Source of the DNA: Pomphorhynchus laevis
Lineage: Eukaryota; Acanthocephala; Palaeacanthocephala; Echinorhynchida; Pomphorhynchidae
Direction: 5' to 3'
NCBI GenBank assembly: GCA_012934845.2
Contig: WNNJ02003009.1
Coordinates: 62,001 to 126,000 of the forward strand
DNA: 64,000 nt
In this document: in pieces, positions 1-10,161 of the stretch
How positions within the stretch are numbered: the first letter of the stretch is position 1
Layout: each line of letters begins with the position of its first letter
Notes under the pieces: generated by a model
Told to the model about the DNA's origin: nothing
Database searches by the model: none
What the model saw: the letters and a program-made list of their open reading frames with translations, nothing else
Translations under genes and position numbers: made by a program

Positions 1-894
1 CCGTTAACCATCATCGAGCACAGCATTGTATCAGATGATTCATACAACGAATATCTGTGGGCAACAGTATCTTCTCCTGATAGACAGAAACTAAAAATCG
101 GTTTATTTTACCGATCTCCGCGCTCCGCAACTGAAAAGATTGGCATCTCTTTACGACATCACCTAACAAGCTTATCACCGATCATTATCCTAGGAGACTT
201 CAATATGCCTCATGTCAATTGGGACCTATATACTTCGACACATGGTTGTGATGTTGAATCATCCAATCTCCTTGATACGTTCAACGATCTCAATCTAACC
301 CAGCATATTCACGAACCCACTAGAAGGAGGAAGCAATCATCTGCCATTTTAGACCTCTGCTTATCACGAGGGGAACCCACAATTGATGAAATCTCTCTCA
401 GCCCCCTATTGGCCACAGTGATCATTGTGTCATTAGGCTGGCGCTTTCTGTCAGTTTCTTTAAAACAGCCCCCTCGGCAAAACCCGAATTGAATCCCTTC
501 AAAGCGAATTTCGCAAGTATGACGCAAGCTATTCGAAACATTCAATGGCCTAATCCATATGAAATTGGCATAGATCAGTGCTGGGAAAATTTCAAATCTA
601 CTTTGATCAATGCTCTAAATTACTTCTCCCCTTTAAAACGTCAGCGCACATCCCACAAAACTCCCATTTGGTTTGACTCGCAGATTAAACAAATGATTAA
701 GACAAGAGACAAAATTTACAAAAAATTCAAAGAACAGAATTGTTCTTGGACCGATTACAAGGAATTACGAAATCAAGTTACGGCACTCAAACGTCAGAAA
801 CGCAGGTGCTTCGTTTTCAATCTTTGTCGATCATCAAAAAGATATCCCAGTAAATTGTTCAAACATATCAGCTCATTAAAATCAACTACGTCTA
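1..894 (+). pseudogene. LINE-B ORF2, endonuclease domain and linker (5' half)
   Basis: Frame 1 encodes the apurinic endonuclease core, with ILGDFNMPHVNW at about 190-230. The expected next catalytic motif, IGHSDHC, lies in another frame at about 400-425, so one frameshift falls near 400. The later frame continues from 489 as the basic linker between endonuclease and RT and stops being LINE-like at 893, where LINE-A was inserted. The enzyme family nicks target DNA for target-primed reverse transcription. This copy is inactive. Confidence 0.8.
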
Positions 895-1187
895 TAAGAA
901 CTACGTTTATAAGAAAATACGTTTATAAGAAACGTAGTTAATCAACCACGTTTATAAGAAACCAAAAAAAAATTTGGTTTCTTATAAACATACACAAATT
1001 ACAAAAAGTCCATCGACACTATCAGGATATCAGAGATCGAGTAATAAACAGTTGGAACAGACTCCCGTCATCTGCCGTCATCTACAATAAATAACATACA
1101 ATTTCCCGTCATCTACAATAAATAACATACAATCTAATATACATACAACGAGGAGAATAAAATCACGAATCAAACGACTATATACAA
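894..1187 (+). promoter_or_regulatory. LINE-A 5' UTR with repeats, a palindrome and a captured LINE-C piece
   Basis: The first 60 bases hold degenerate repeats of TACGTTTATAAGAA. At 951-988 there is a 16-bp perfect inverted repeat (TTTATAAGAAACCAAA and its complement) around a six-A loop. Bases 1004-1075 match LINE-C coding sequence (29171-29242, minus strand) with about one mismatch. Downstream the unit CCCGTCATCTACAATAAATA occurs twice at about 1064-1135. Copy 2 shares everything from about 1000 onward. This segment is expected to carry the internal promoter because it is the only non-coding 5' sequence shared by both copies; no promoter motif was proven. Confidence 0.55.
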
Positions 1188-2363
1188 ATGGGTCGGAAAA
1201 AACAAAAGTCTCAAGTTCCCAACCATGTTGCGTCCAACACCGATGTTAGAGATGTTTCCAATGGATCTGAACAACAAGTCCTTTGCTCAAACAATGATTG
1301 TCACACGTGGGTAAGTATTTGGACTTCAGAATCCCAGGCATCTTGCCTTGCAGACAACGAATTCTACTGTGGCTACTGTTCGGCTAAGATGATAAATACG
1401 ATGAAGAGTGAAATAGAGAGTCTCAAGACAAATATATTGAAACTATCTGGCAATGCAGCGATGTCCACACATGCCTCTTCGTATTGTAATAAGTCTCAAC
1501 CTCGATGCCCAATTCTTCCGCATTCGATTGCATCTAAGAATGCCAAATCTCCCATCTCTTCTACAGGTATTACTATACATCCTTCAATTTTGCCCAATCA
1601 ATCAGCTCAATCTTCTGATGTTACTGTCATTGACCATTTGCAACCCAGTATTTCTTTTGTCGTATCAGATAAATCACCTTACATTTCTACCCCTCATTGC
1701 GTTTCTACGTCATCATCAGATAATCCATTATCAGATAATCTGAAGGAGCCGCAAATTGTATCGCAGCAAGATGGATTTTGTCAAATTTATGATAAATCTA
1801 CCGATACAGTGACGGAGCCGCAAATTGTTACAACTAATGTATGTTCACTCCCCGACACCCCACGTCCCGTCCTTCCTGTCTCGTTTCTCAATAACTTGCA
1901 TCCATCAATCAAAATCACCTCCACCAGCCTCCACTATCCTTCCACTCATAACCTTTCCTCACATCGCTTGCCACCCGCTTTATTATCATTATCCTCTATG
2001 TCTCCCGTCGTCAAACCAAATCCCTCCAAATCATCAACTGCCAGCTCTTCTATCGTGATCTCACCTACTCACGTCAGTCGTCCTCCTTTACGGAAGCGCT
2101 TTGCTTCTCGCGATCGTTGCGTCATTGTTACTAATATCACGCCTTCTAACTCCTTATATCCACAAGCACGTCTGGACCACGATGTTTCCGCCTTCAGATC
2201 CATCCTCTCGTCTATTGTTCCTGCGGATAAACCATCCTTTTTCAAGGACATTTCTCCAGTCGCATTCATCCGTCTAAACAAATCTTCTCAATCTAATCCT
2301 TCCCAGCCCCCTCTCCTAAAAATTGTTTTCAAGCATCGCTCTCACGCGTCTTCTGTCCTCTAA
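1188..2363 (+). CDS. LINE-A copy 1 ORF1 protein (PHD-like finger, C-terminal RRM-like domain)
   Basis: The frame gives 391 aa from the ATG at 1188. Residues about 30-65 form a PHD-like zinc finger (CSNNDCHTWVSIW, a later Cys, then YCGYC), followed by a short helical stretch and a long Ser/Pro/Thr-rich, low-complexity middle. From about residue 295 it resembles the RRM-like fold of LINE ORF1 proteins (RDRCVIVTNI, then PPLLKIVFK). The TAA at 2361-2363 cuts this domain short. The same frame stays open past it to the TAG at 2583-2585 and encodes a typical ORF1 tail (GETSLAIRNIDGNFQIV, RPKIRW). The protein should bind LINE RNA as a chaperone. Copy 2 has the same TAA. Confidence 0.8.
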   Translation: MGRKKQKSQVPNHVASNTDVRDVSNGSEQQVLCSNNDCHTWVSIWTSESQASCLADNEFYCGYCSAKMINTMKSEIESLKTNILKLSGNAAMSTHASSYCNKSQPRCPILPHSIASKNAKSPISSTGITIHPSILPNQSAQSSDVTVIDHLQPSISFVVSDKSPYISTPHCVSTSSSDNPLSDNLKEPQIVSQQDGFCQIYDKSTDTVTEPQIVTTNVCSLPDTPRPVLPVSFLNNLHPSIKITSTSLHYPSTHNLSSHRLPPALLSLSSMSPVVKPNPSKSSTASSSIVISPTHVSRPPLRKRFASRDRCVIVTNITPSNSLYPQARLDHDVSAFRSILSSIVPADKPSFFKDISPVAFIRLNKSSQSNPSQPPLLKIVFKHRSHASSVL

Positions 2364-2548
2364 CAACGATTCAAACTCATGTCATCTTCAACCACTCGAA
2401 TTTTCCCCGATCGCGCCCCTTCCGAAATCGCTCAAATCTCTTCAGCCCGCATCGAAAAACGTCGTCGCGAGGAAAACGGCGAAACTTCACTCGCCATCCG
2501 AAACATAGACGGAAATTTTCAAATTGTCCACACCCGTCCAAAAATTCG

Positions 2549-5447
2549 ATGGCGCTCCATCTCTCCTATGTGTCTTCTCCACTAGTCTCTTTCGCCACAG
2601 CACACGGTTTCCGCCTCGGTCTCCTCAACACTAGATCTATTCTCAATAAATCCGATCTTATCCTCAACCTATTCACCAAGCAATCCATCGATCTCTTCTG
2701 CCTCACCGAATCCTGGCACTCAGATTCCGACGACCTTTCCATTCGCCGTCTGCTCTCTGCCGGTTGCTCCCTAGTCGAATCCGCCCGCCCCCTCAGCTCA
2801 TGCCCTTCTAAATCCTCTAATCATGGCGGCATCGTCACATTCGCGCGTCACCCAGCGTCTCTTCGCAAAATCAATCCCCCTTTCAGTCCTTGCTCTTTTG
2901 AATTGCTCACTTGTCGTTATTCTAACCCGATCACTCTAGATCTCGTCATTGTATACCGTCCTGGTTCATCAGCTCCTACAGCCTTATTTTTTACCGAACT
3001 CGCTGACCTCCTTTCTCATTGTTCTTTGTCCTCAATCCCTTCACTCGTTCTAGGCGACTTCAATATCCGCCTAGACCGCCCCTCTTCCACAGATTCCATC
3101 CGCTTCATCAACATTCTATCCAACTACAATTACAAACTAATCTCCACTGCCCCCACACATATACTTGGCGGGGCACTCGACATCATCGCTGTCCCCGATC
3201 ATTTTGCTGCCCACACCTCACTGTCCATCTCTGATCCTGGTCTATCCGATCACTTTCTTATCACCCTTGATCTCGCTCGCAACCACACCCCTCCTCACAC
3301 ACCTACAATCCTACGTCGCCCTTGGAGATATCTTGACCTTTCCCTTCTCCGCTCTGCCTTACTCAAATCGTCTCTATCATTACCCACAATAACATATTCA
3401 TCTCCTCACGATCTCGCCTTTCTTTTCGACTCTGAACTCACATCCACTCTCGATATTCTCTTGCCCTTCAAGTCTCACCCACACCGTCGCTTGCACCGTG
3501 CCCCATGGTTTGACATCCAATGCCTACTCTCAAAGCGTCGACTCCGCCATGCTTTTCGAGTCTATCACCGCTCTCTCAGACGCGATTTCCGCTCGATCAC
3601 TCCGTCTTTCCGTGATTCCTATCTTGCTCTTCGCCGGTCTCATCTCAACCTACTACGTACCAAATGCAACTCCTTCTGGCAGCATAAAATAATCACTTCA
3701 TTCAACTCTAAGACTCTCTGGCATACTTTTAACTCAATCCTGGCTCGTTCCTCTACGCCTTGCAACATCAATGCTAATGATTATTCGTCATTTCTCCAGA
3801 CTAAAGTATCCACGCTGCTCTCTCACACCCCGGTTTCCATCCTATCCCACTCTGCCCAGTCTACTCTCATCCTTCTGGAACTCTTTCATCTTCTCCCTGT
3901 ATCACCTACAGAAGTATCATCTGTCCTAATGTCCTTGCCCAACAAAACCTCACCTGCCGATCCCCTGCCTACCCACATATTAAAATCCATATGCTCATCG
4001 ATATCCCCATTTCTCACAACCTTGTTTAACTCGTCCATCCGCAGTCGTATCTTCCCTTCACACTGGAAATCCGCAATCGTTCGTCCCCTCCTTAAGAAAC
4101 AATCGCTCGACCCCTCCCTTCCTTCTAGCTATCGCCCCATTTCACTACTCCCTACTCTTTCTAAGCTCTTAGAACGCCTCATCTTAATACAAATCAACGC
4201 TTATCTCTCCTCATCCAATCTGTACCCTCCTTTCCAATCCGCTTTCCGCTCTAATCACTCGACAGAAATCGCATGCATAAAAGTGTACAACGACTTACTC
4301 ATTTCTCGAGACAAGGCTCTATATAGTGTTCTCATCTCCCTGGACCTCTCCTCCGCATTCGACATTGTCGACCACTCCGTCCTCCTTTCTCGCCTTCGTT
4401 CATGATTACGGCTTTTCTTCCTCCTCCGTAGCATGGTTCGCCTCATATTTAACCGACCGTTCCTTTCGCGTCTGTTCTAATTCATCATCCTCCACTCCCA
4501 TCCCTATTTTTTGCGGGGTTCCACAAGGTTCAGTCCTAGGTCCCCTGCTTTTCTCTCTTTTGCTTGGCGATCTCTCTCCATTTATCAAACCTTACTCCTT
4601 TAACGTCATGCAATACGCCGATGACATTCTAATCTATGCTCATGCACCCGCACATCGCATACACGATATCGGCATTTCTGCCTCCAACTGTCTCTCTTCT
4701 ATCTACAAGCGTCTCTCCAATCTCCATCTCGTTCTAAACGCCGAAAAGTCCAAAATAATGTGGATCCTTCCCCGTAAACCAAGCATATCTCCTCCCATTG
4801 TATCTTTTGCCTCATCGATCATCCCTGTAGTCCACAATCTCACTTTCTTAGGCTTCCATTTCGATGATCACCTTTCCCTTAAACCCTTCGTCCGTGACAA
4901 GGTCCGCTCGTCTAACTTAATTCTTCGTGACATCCGCCGTATCCGCCCCCTTATCGACTTCCGTTCTTGTATGTCTCTTCTTTCATCGCTTCTTTTCCCT
5001 AAAATCGATTACTGCCTTAGCCTTTTCGCCAATTCTCCAAAATCCATCATCCTACCCCTACAACGAATAATCAACACCGCCGTTCGAGTGCTCTTTCGCC
5101 TCCGTCGCTTCGACCACACATCCACATATTTTGCCCAACTCTCCTGGCCCACCATCCACATCCGCATCAAACTCCGCCTTCTTCTCATTACTTTTCGTCT
5201 CATCGCTGTCGGCTCCCCATCGTTCATCAACCTTCCTTTCTTAGACGATACTCGCCCCACCTCGCTATCGCTTCGTTCCTGTCATACCCTCTTACTCCAC
5301 GTTCCTAATTACTCCAACAACTACGGTCTCCGATCCTTCCTCGTCGCCGCCTCACTCGCCTGGAATCAACTCCCTCTCGACGTCCGCCGCGCTCCCTCTT
5401 TTATCACATTCAAACACCTCCTCCGTTCACACCTTCTCGACGCCTGA
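2549..5447 (+). pseudogene. LINE-A copy 1 ORF2 (endonuclease plus reverse transcriptase), one frameshift
   Basis: The start ATG at 2549 overlaps the extended ORF1 frame. The N-terminal APE endonuclease shows LGLLNTRSILNKSD, FCLTESWHSDS, LVLGDFNIR and LSDHFLI. The RT shows SYRPISLLPTLSKLLERL, SLDLSSAFDIVDH, FCGVPQGSVLGPLLFSLL and the intact catalytic box QYADDILIY. The protein ends at the stop at 5445-5447. Compared with copy 2, one extra T near 4400 shifts the frame, so frames 2549-4405 and 4326-5447 together cover it. Otherwise all catalytic motifs are present. Expected length is about 960 aa. It makes the nick and the cDNA in target-primed reverse transcription. Confidence 0.9.
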
Positions 5448-5524
5448 TTCACAGTTTTGTTTTTGTTGTGGTCATGTAAGCGTGCGCTGGCACGCATTTG
5501 CCACGTTAAAATAAATCTTTTTTT
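5448..5524 (+). other. LINE-A 3' UTR: conserved hairpin, AATAAA and T-run
   Basis: The 77-base 3' end holds a 6-bp stem with a 4-base loop (GCGTGC-GCTG-GCACGC, 5480-5495), an AATAAA at about 5510 and eight T residues at the insertion junction. The same module ends the copies at 10082, 20485 and 28345. In copy 3 the loop differs while the stem is kept. In CR1/L2-type LINEs the 3' terminal structure is the RT recognition site; that role is inferred here. Confidence 0.7.
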
Positions 5525-7100
5525 TACGTCTGAGATTAACTCTATATTTATGGAAACCGGTGAGCTCACATCTGATGACAAAGCAATTGCCAATATTTTC
5601 CTAGATCAATTCACGCTAGAGAGTCCTACCTGTCAGTATTGCCCCAGATTCTCCACTGCTCAATATCCGTGTTACGAATTTACTCCATTTGATAAATTTG
5701 AGGTTCTTAACGAACTTCTAAAGCTACCACGATCAATTGCGGCAGGACCAGACAATATTCCTCCAATTCTTCTTCGGGAACTTGCACCAGTAATATATGA
5801 ACCTTTACACACCATATTCGATTTCTCCTTGTCAACAGGCTGTATACCATCAGATTGGAAATGTTCTATAATCCGACCTCTCTACAAAAAAGGCGACCGT
5901 AATCTAGCAAGCAACTATCGGCCCATAAGCCTTACCTGCGTTGCTTGTAAAGTGCTAGAGAAACTGCTTTTTAAACGAATCATCGGGCACCTAGAAGATA
6001 ACCAAGTACTCTGCGACAACCAGCATGGTTTCCGCCCAGGAAGATCTACTGTCACAAACCTCATACTTGCGAGGAGTGATTGGACCAGATATGCTGAGGC
6101 TGGAGTTAGTGTTGATGTTTTGTTTTTCGACCTCAGCAAAGCATTTGATCGGATATACTATGATGTCCTCCTTATTACGCTGGAACAGTACGGCATCAGA
6201 GGAACCCTCCTAAATTGGATTAACTCCTTCCTTAGAAATCGGAAGATTACTGTATTGGCCAATAAACATATGTCAAAGACAAGAACTCCTGGACGCGGTG
6301 TTCCTTAGGGATCGGTACTAAGTCCATTGATCTTCATTATTTACATCAACGAGTTTACTACAGCTATTTCGAGTCCATGTGGTTTATATGCCGTCGACTT
6401 GAAAAATTGGCCACCAATAATCGATAACCGAGATCCAATGATACTCCAGAGAGACATTGATAATATTAAGGTTTGTTGTAATCAACAGGGACTGGTATTA
6501 AACCCCGATAAGTCAAAACTTATGCGCATCGGACATCTACATATCAATTCTTCATATACCATAGACAGAAGAGAAATTAAAACAATTTCACAATTTGAAG
6601 ACCTTGGAGTGATCGTAAATAGAAGCTTAACGACCAACCCACATACCAGTCACACAGTTGCTAAATGCCGTCGAATTTTAGGACTTATTTGAAGAACCAT
6701 TGGCCAGCTTGACGCATCCAGTTTTAATTTAATTTACAATGCTTTTGTCTTATCTTTAATGAGATATGCTTCACCTGCCTGTCACCCTCAAACTACGACA
6801 GAGATGAACCTGTACGAATCCATATTACGCAAGGCCACACATCTTGTACCCAGCCAACGCAAGCTCTCATTCATTTTTCGACTTCACGCACTTGGTGTGA
6901 CCACAGTGAAGAAATCTTTAACGTCCTTTGATTTAATGTTTGTGTGGACAACGTTTAATGTTCAAAAAGTCAGAGGGAACATATTTGTCGTAAACTGTTC
7001 GAACTTCGAAATTCAAACAGATTGAGGGGACATCACCTCACGTTAAAGACCCACATTCGTCCACGAAGAAGATTTAACACAATTGCCAACTGAACGTGGA
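5525..7100 (+). pseudogene. LINE-B ORF2, reverse transcriptase (3' half)
   Basis: The open frame from about 5530 carries RT finger and palm motifs in order: NYRPISLTCVACKVLEKLL, QHGFRPGRSTVTNL, FDLSKAFDRI, then GVP*GSVLSPL with a TAG in place of Gln at 6306. The usual YADD catalytic box reads YAVD near 6387-6398, so a metal-binding Asp is lost. A second stop lies at about 6690, after which thumb-like sequence (RYASPACHP, LYESILRKATHLVP) continues in frame to about 7023. This half directly continues the linker interrupted at 893. It is clearly dead: two stops and a lost catalytic residue. Confidence 0.85.
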
Positions 7101-7290
7101 AAAGCTGAATAAGCTACCAAGTCAATTGGCTTCGGCCTCCAGTATTTTGTCCTCCAAGAAAAGTCTGAAGAATGTACTAACTTAGAACAATCGGATTTTC
7201 ATTGATATTTGTTTTTTACCCTGTACCCAGCCTGTACGAGCTCTACGCTCTTTTGCTGCTGTTGTATAATTTTTTTATTTTTTTATTTTT

Positions 7291-7599
7291 TTAAAGAATT
7301 ATTATTATACACACAATATAAGGTTACCCGCAAATTGGTCCGAAATGTTAAATTAAAAATTAATTTTTTAGAACAAAATTTAAACTTATTAAATGTTGGT
7401 CTGCGCGCTCCCTCTCGAACTTCTCGGGGCTCGGAGGTACGCGGATGAAGCACGGGCCACTTCAAACGACAACCTGCTTTTAAGATTTGATATTATGTGG
7501 TCGTAGCTACTGAGGCTCAGTCTTTATTTTAATTAAAAATATAATTAATAATAATATAATTAATATAATTAATAATAATATAATAAATAATAAAAAATA
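7291..7599. other. AT-rich spacer, no gene seen
   Basis: Low-complexity A/T sequence with a short GC-richer patch at about 7400-7460. No open frame with homology and no splice-supported exon was recognised. It lies between the end of LINE-B and a solo Penelope-type terminal repeat. Confidence 0.5.
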
Positions 7600-8085
7600 T
7601 ATATCTAAACTCTTAATATATAAATCAACACAGTAATATTAAAAATAAATTTAAAATCATTAGCAGAAAAATTTTATAGATAGATAATAAATAATATAAT
7701 TAGTATTAGAATAAGATAATTTCATAGATGATCAAATTTTATTAGAGATAATACGCCATTAGCATGTATTTGGTCCCACTGCTATGTTGGGTCGAGGAAT
7801 ATGTGCCGAAGCCTGATAACATTGCTGTTTCTCCTGATACATCGTATATAATTTATTAGTAAATTCATAAGAATTGACTTTAATTATTTATTTTCTTTTT
7901 CGTTATTTAATTTCATGTTTAAATAATGGCAAATTTGATATAAATTATACAAAATCTTATAACAATTATTTATAATTGTTTAATTATTAAATTTAGATTT
8001 ATAATTACTATTATTATTTTTTAAATTTTATAATTTTTTTAAATTTTATACGTAGATTCAGTTAGCTGATTTGATTATTGATATA
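7600..8085 (+). repeat. Solo terminal region of the Penelope-like element
   Basis: This stretch aligns by eye with the right end of the element at 52030-56065 in the same orientation. Both start with TATAAATCAACACA, then share GATAATAAATAATATA and TTAGCATGTATTTGG (at 7760 and 55800). Both also carry a block from TGCTATGTTGGGT to CCTGATA and the outer end CAGTTAGCTGATTTGAT (8057-8080), which in the full element reads CAGTTATCTGATTTGAT. It is diverged and has no coding sequence beyond the last few codons. Such 5'-truncated or solo ends are normal for Penelope-like elements. Confidence 0.7.
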
Positions 8086-9240
8086 GATGACGTATATCAT
8101 AATAAGGGTAAAATTACATCAAAACCCGGACAATTTTAAAATTATTCTTGATTATTTGCAAACTAAAAAAGTTAAATTAAAAAATAAAAAGGTGAATTAG
8201 AAATTAAACGTTAAATAAACAACGCTATCAACACATTCAAGGCTTTAACCCGAATAGACACTTGTCAAGAACAAAAAAAATTCTAGTAATACCGCAGCTG
8301 ATACTTTATGCCGGTGATCAAACATTGATTTCCAATTTAGAGACCTTAAGCGATTTAGTTTACGTTGGGAAAGAAACTTCCTGTTTGCTCTTCTAGCGGT
8401 TAGACATTTTGTCAAAATTTCAATTTGACTGTTTGAGTTCTCATTTAAGCGTATTTCAAAGATATGAGCAACACGAAATTTGCGAATCACAGAATAACCT
8501 TTACCAGATTTTACACATTCACCAAAATATGACAAATTCAATAGCTCAATTATCAAAACAGGTACACAATATTTCGGACTTTCAAAATGGCTTCAACGAC
8601 GACCTCATAAGACTATACGTAACTCGAAATGCGGTTGCATAGCATTAAAGTACATGTTCACAAGCAGACAACTAGCATAAGTAACAGAGCCATTTTAACT
8701 TCGATTATACATGGTATGTAATTGACGTTCGTGTTGTAACTTAAGCAGAAAGAATTTCACTTCTAATTTCAGATTTAGAGATTTGAGCAATCTTGATTGA
8801 TAGTATTGAAAAATTGAGTTATTACCAAATGAATGGTGGTAACTAAATCTAGCACTTTTCATAGCGTTTAGATGACGAGGGTAAATCATAAATGCTGACT
8901 GCGGATTTCCCTATGTAGAACCAAGACTTTTCTGGTTAAAAAAGCCTTGGGACTTTTCTGGTTAAAAAAATCTTAGTAATAACAACTAGCAAGATAAAAT
9001 ACAATAAAATACACAAAGATTATCGAAGAAGAATCTAAGAAGATTATCGAAGCACTGTATCGTTATCGAAGCACTGTAAGATTAATAACCCCACAAAAGT
9101 TCTTGGTATAATTACAGTCAATTATGGAAAAATCCGACGATGTAGAATGATCGTTTGTATCTCAACAAGTTGGCTGCGACGCACCTGACTGTGATATTTG
9201 GACAACGATTGCATGTTCAGAAGATATTAATATTATACAT
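8086..9240. other. Unassigned sequence with two minus-strand basic frames
   Basis: Minus-strand open frames at 8556-8245 (103 aa) and 8889-8695 (64 aa) are rich in Leu, Lys, Arg and Asn and faintly resemble each other, but neither shows a recognisable domain or splice context. A roughly 22-bp tandem duplication (GACTTTTCTGGTTAAAAAA) lies at about 8927-8968, and TTATCGAAG repeats lie at about 9020-9080. On the plus strand 9123-9260 reads CDAPDCDIW followed by a later Cys, similar to the zinc finger that starts LINE-A ORF1, so it may be a remnant of a LINE ORF1. All of this is weak. Confidence 0.3.
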
Positions 9241-9301
9241 TCAACAACATACGAGCATTAGCTCAAATAGCTGGCTCACAATAAGTTCGTAAATAAATTA
9301 A

Positions 9302-10081
9302 TTAGTTATTAAAATAAGGAAATGCAACACGAAACATTGCTTGATCCATTTGTAGTCTTCTTTTAAAAGTATTAAGTGAACTGCATCCAACGGTGTCTGC
9401 ATCAAGGTTGTTCCAAAGCTCAACAATTCTTCTATCAAATTGCATCGCGCCCAATTTCTGTACTCTGTTTCTTCGAATAGTTAAAGAATGACCGCGAAGA
9501 ACATTTGAAACTTGTAGTTAAACCCCACTTCGAAGAGGATGATAAGGACGTTGGAATAAATGCCAAACAAGGCACATATCCATGTACCGACGGGTCCATG
9601 TGACGGTCTCAAGTCCTAATGATCTCAGTCTGTCTTCATAAGGCAGCGACGCCAACGTTGGTGCTAGCTTTGTTGCCCTGCGAAGTACACTCTCTGATTT
9701 CTTATGTTCATGCACAGTACGTGGGTATACAACCGGAGCTGCATATAAAAGTCTACTCAATGCATGTGCTAAAATCAGAGGCCGAAGAGCAGTCGGATTA
9801 ACGCGAACAAACGCGCGTTGAATCGTACCTATCATTTTATTGAAGTTGGCATAAGCTTGATCAGTGTGCTTTTTAGTTGATAAATTAGAGGTAACCCATA
9901 CTCCTAAATCTTTGTAAATATCGACACTTTCCACAATACAGCCCTTATATGTGTAACAAGCTGATGTTAGTTGCTTGCGAGCATTACTAATAATACGCAT
10001 GTTTTTGCATTTCGAAACATTTATCACAATCTTGTTAGACGCCGCCCACAACTCCACATTATCTATGTCAGTTTGCAAATT
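9302..10081 (-). pseudogene. LINE-D ORF2, C-terminal part
   Basis: The frame begins directly at the LINE-A junction with LQTDIDNVELWAASNKIVIN, the segment that follows the RT catalytic box in this LINE group. It continues with YKDLGVWVTSNLSTKKHT and RLLYAAPVVYPRT, then SVLRRATKLAPTLASLPYED. One stop near 9518 is followed in frame by sequence ending in RRLQMDQAMFRVAFPYFNN and a TAA at 9304-9302. This is the thumb and C-terminal domain of the RT protein. Confidence 0.85.
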
Positions 10082-10161
10082 AAAAAAAAAAGATTTATTT
10101 TAACGTGGCAAATGCGTGCCAGCGCACGCTTACATGACCACAACAAAAACAAAACTGTGAA

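Larger units (their letters stand above)
894..5524 (+). mobile_element. LINE-A copy 1: near-intact CR1/L2-like LINE with ORF1 and ORF2
   Basis: Full-length APE-type LINE, about 4.6 kb, in this order: 5' UTR (894-1187), ORF1, ORF2, and a short 3' UTR ending in a hairpin, AATAAA and an eight-T run. It is flanked by the 7-bp duplication TACGTCT (887-893, 5525-5531) and interrupts LINE-B ORF2. It is almost identical by eye to the inverted copy at 10082-14933, which marks both as young. The only clear private lesion seen is one extra T near 4400 in ORF2. The 5' extremity is less certain, since copy 2 diverges upstream of about position 1000. Confidence 0.9.
1..7290 (+). mobile_element. LINE-B, APE-type non-LTR retrotransposon (Jockey/CR1 superfamily), split by LINE-A
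   Basis: The window opens inside the endonuclease half of this LINE. The reverse transcriptase half resumes after the LINE-A insertion at 894-5524. The reading frame is restored exactly if LINE-A and one copy of the 7-bp duplication TACGTCT (887-893 and 5525-5531) are removed: codons for K-S-T-T-S run into S-E-I-N-S. The 3' part decays into A/T-rich sequence with ATT repeats near 7260-7310, the kind of tail these LINEs have. The 5' end lies outside the window. ORF2 is degenerate and cannot be active. The clade is judged from motif style only. Confidence 0.85.

Noticed and set aside
2069-2281. Antisense and out-of-frame ORFs inside LINE-A (also the mirrored ones in copy 2)
   Set aside because: They shadow the LINE ORFs, show no domains, and recur only because the element recurs.
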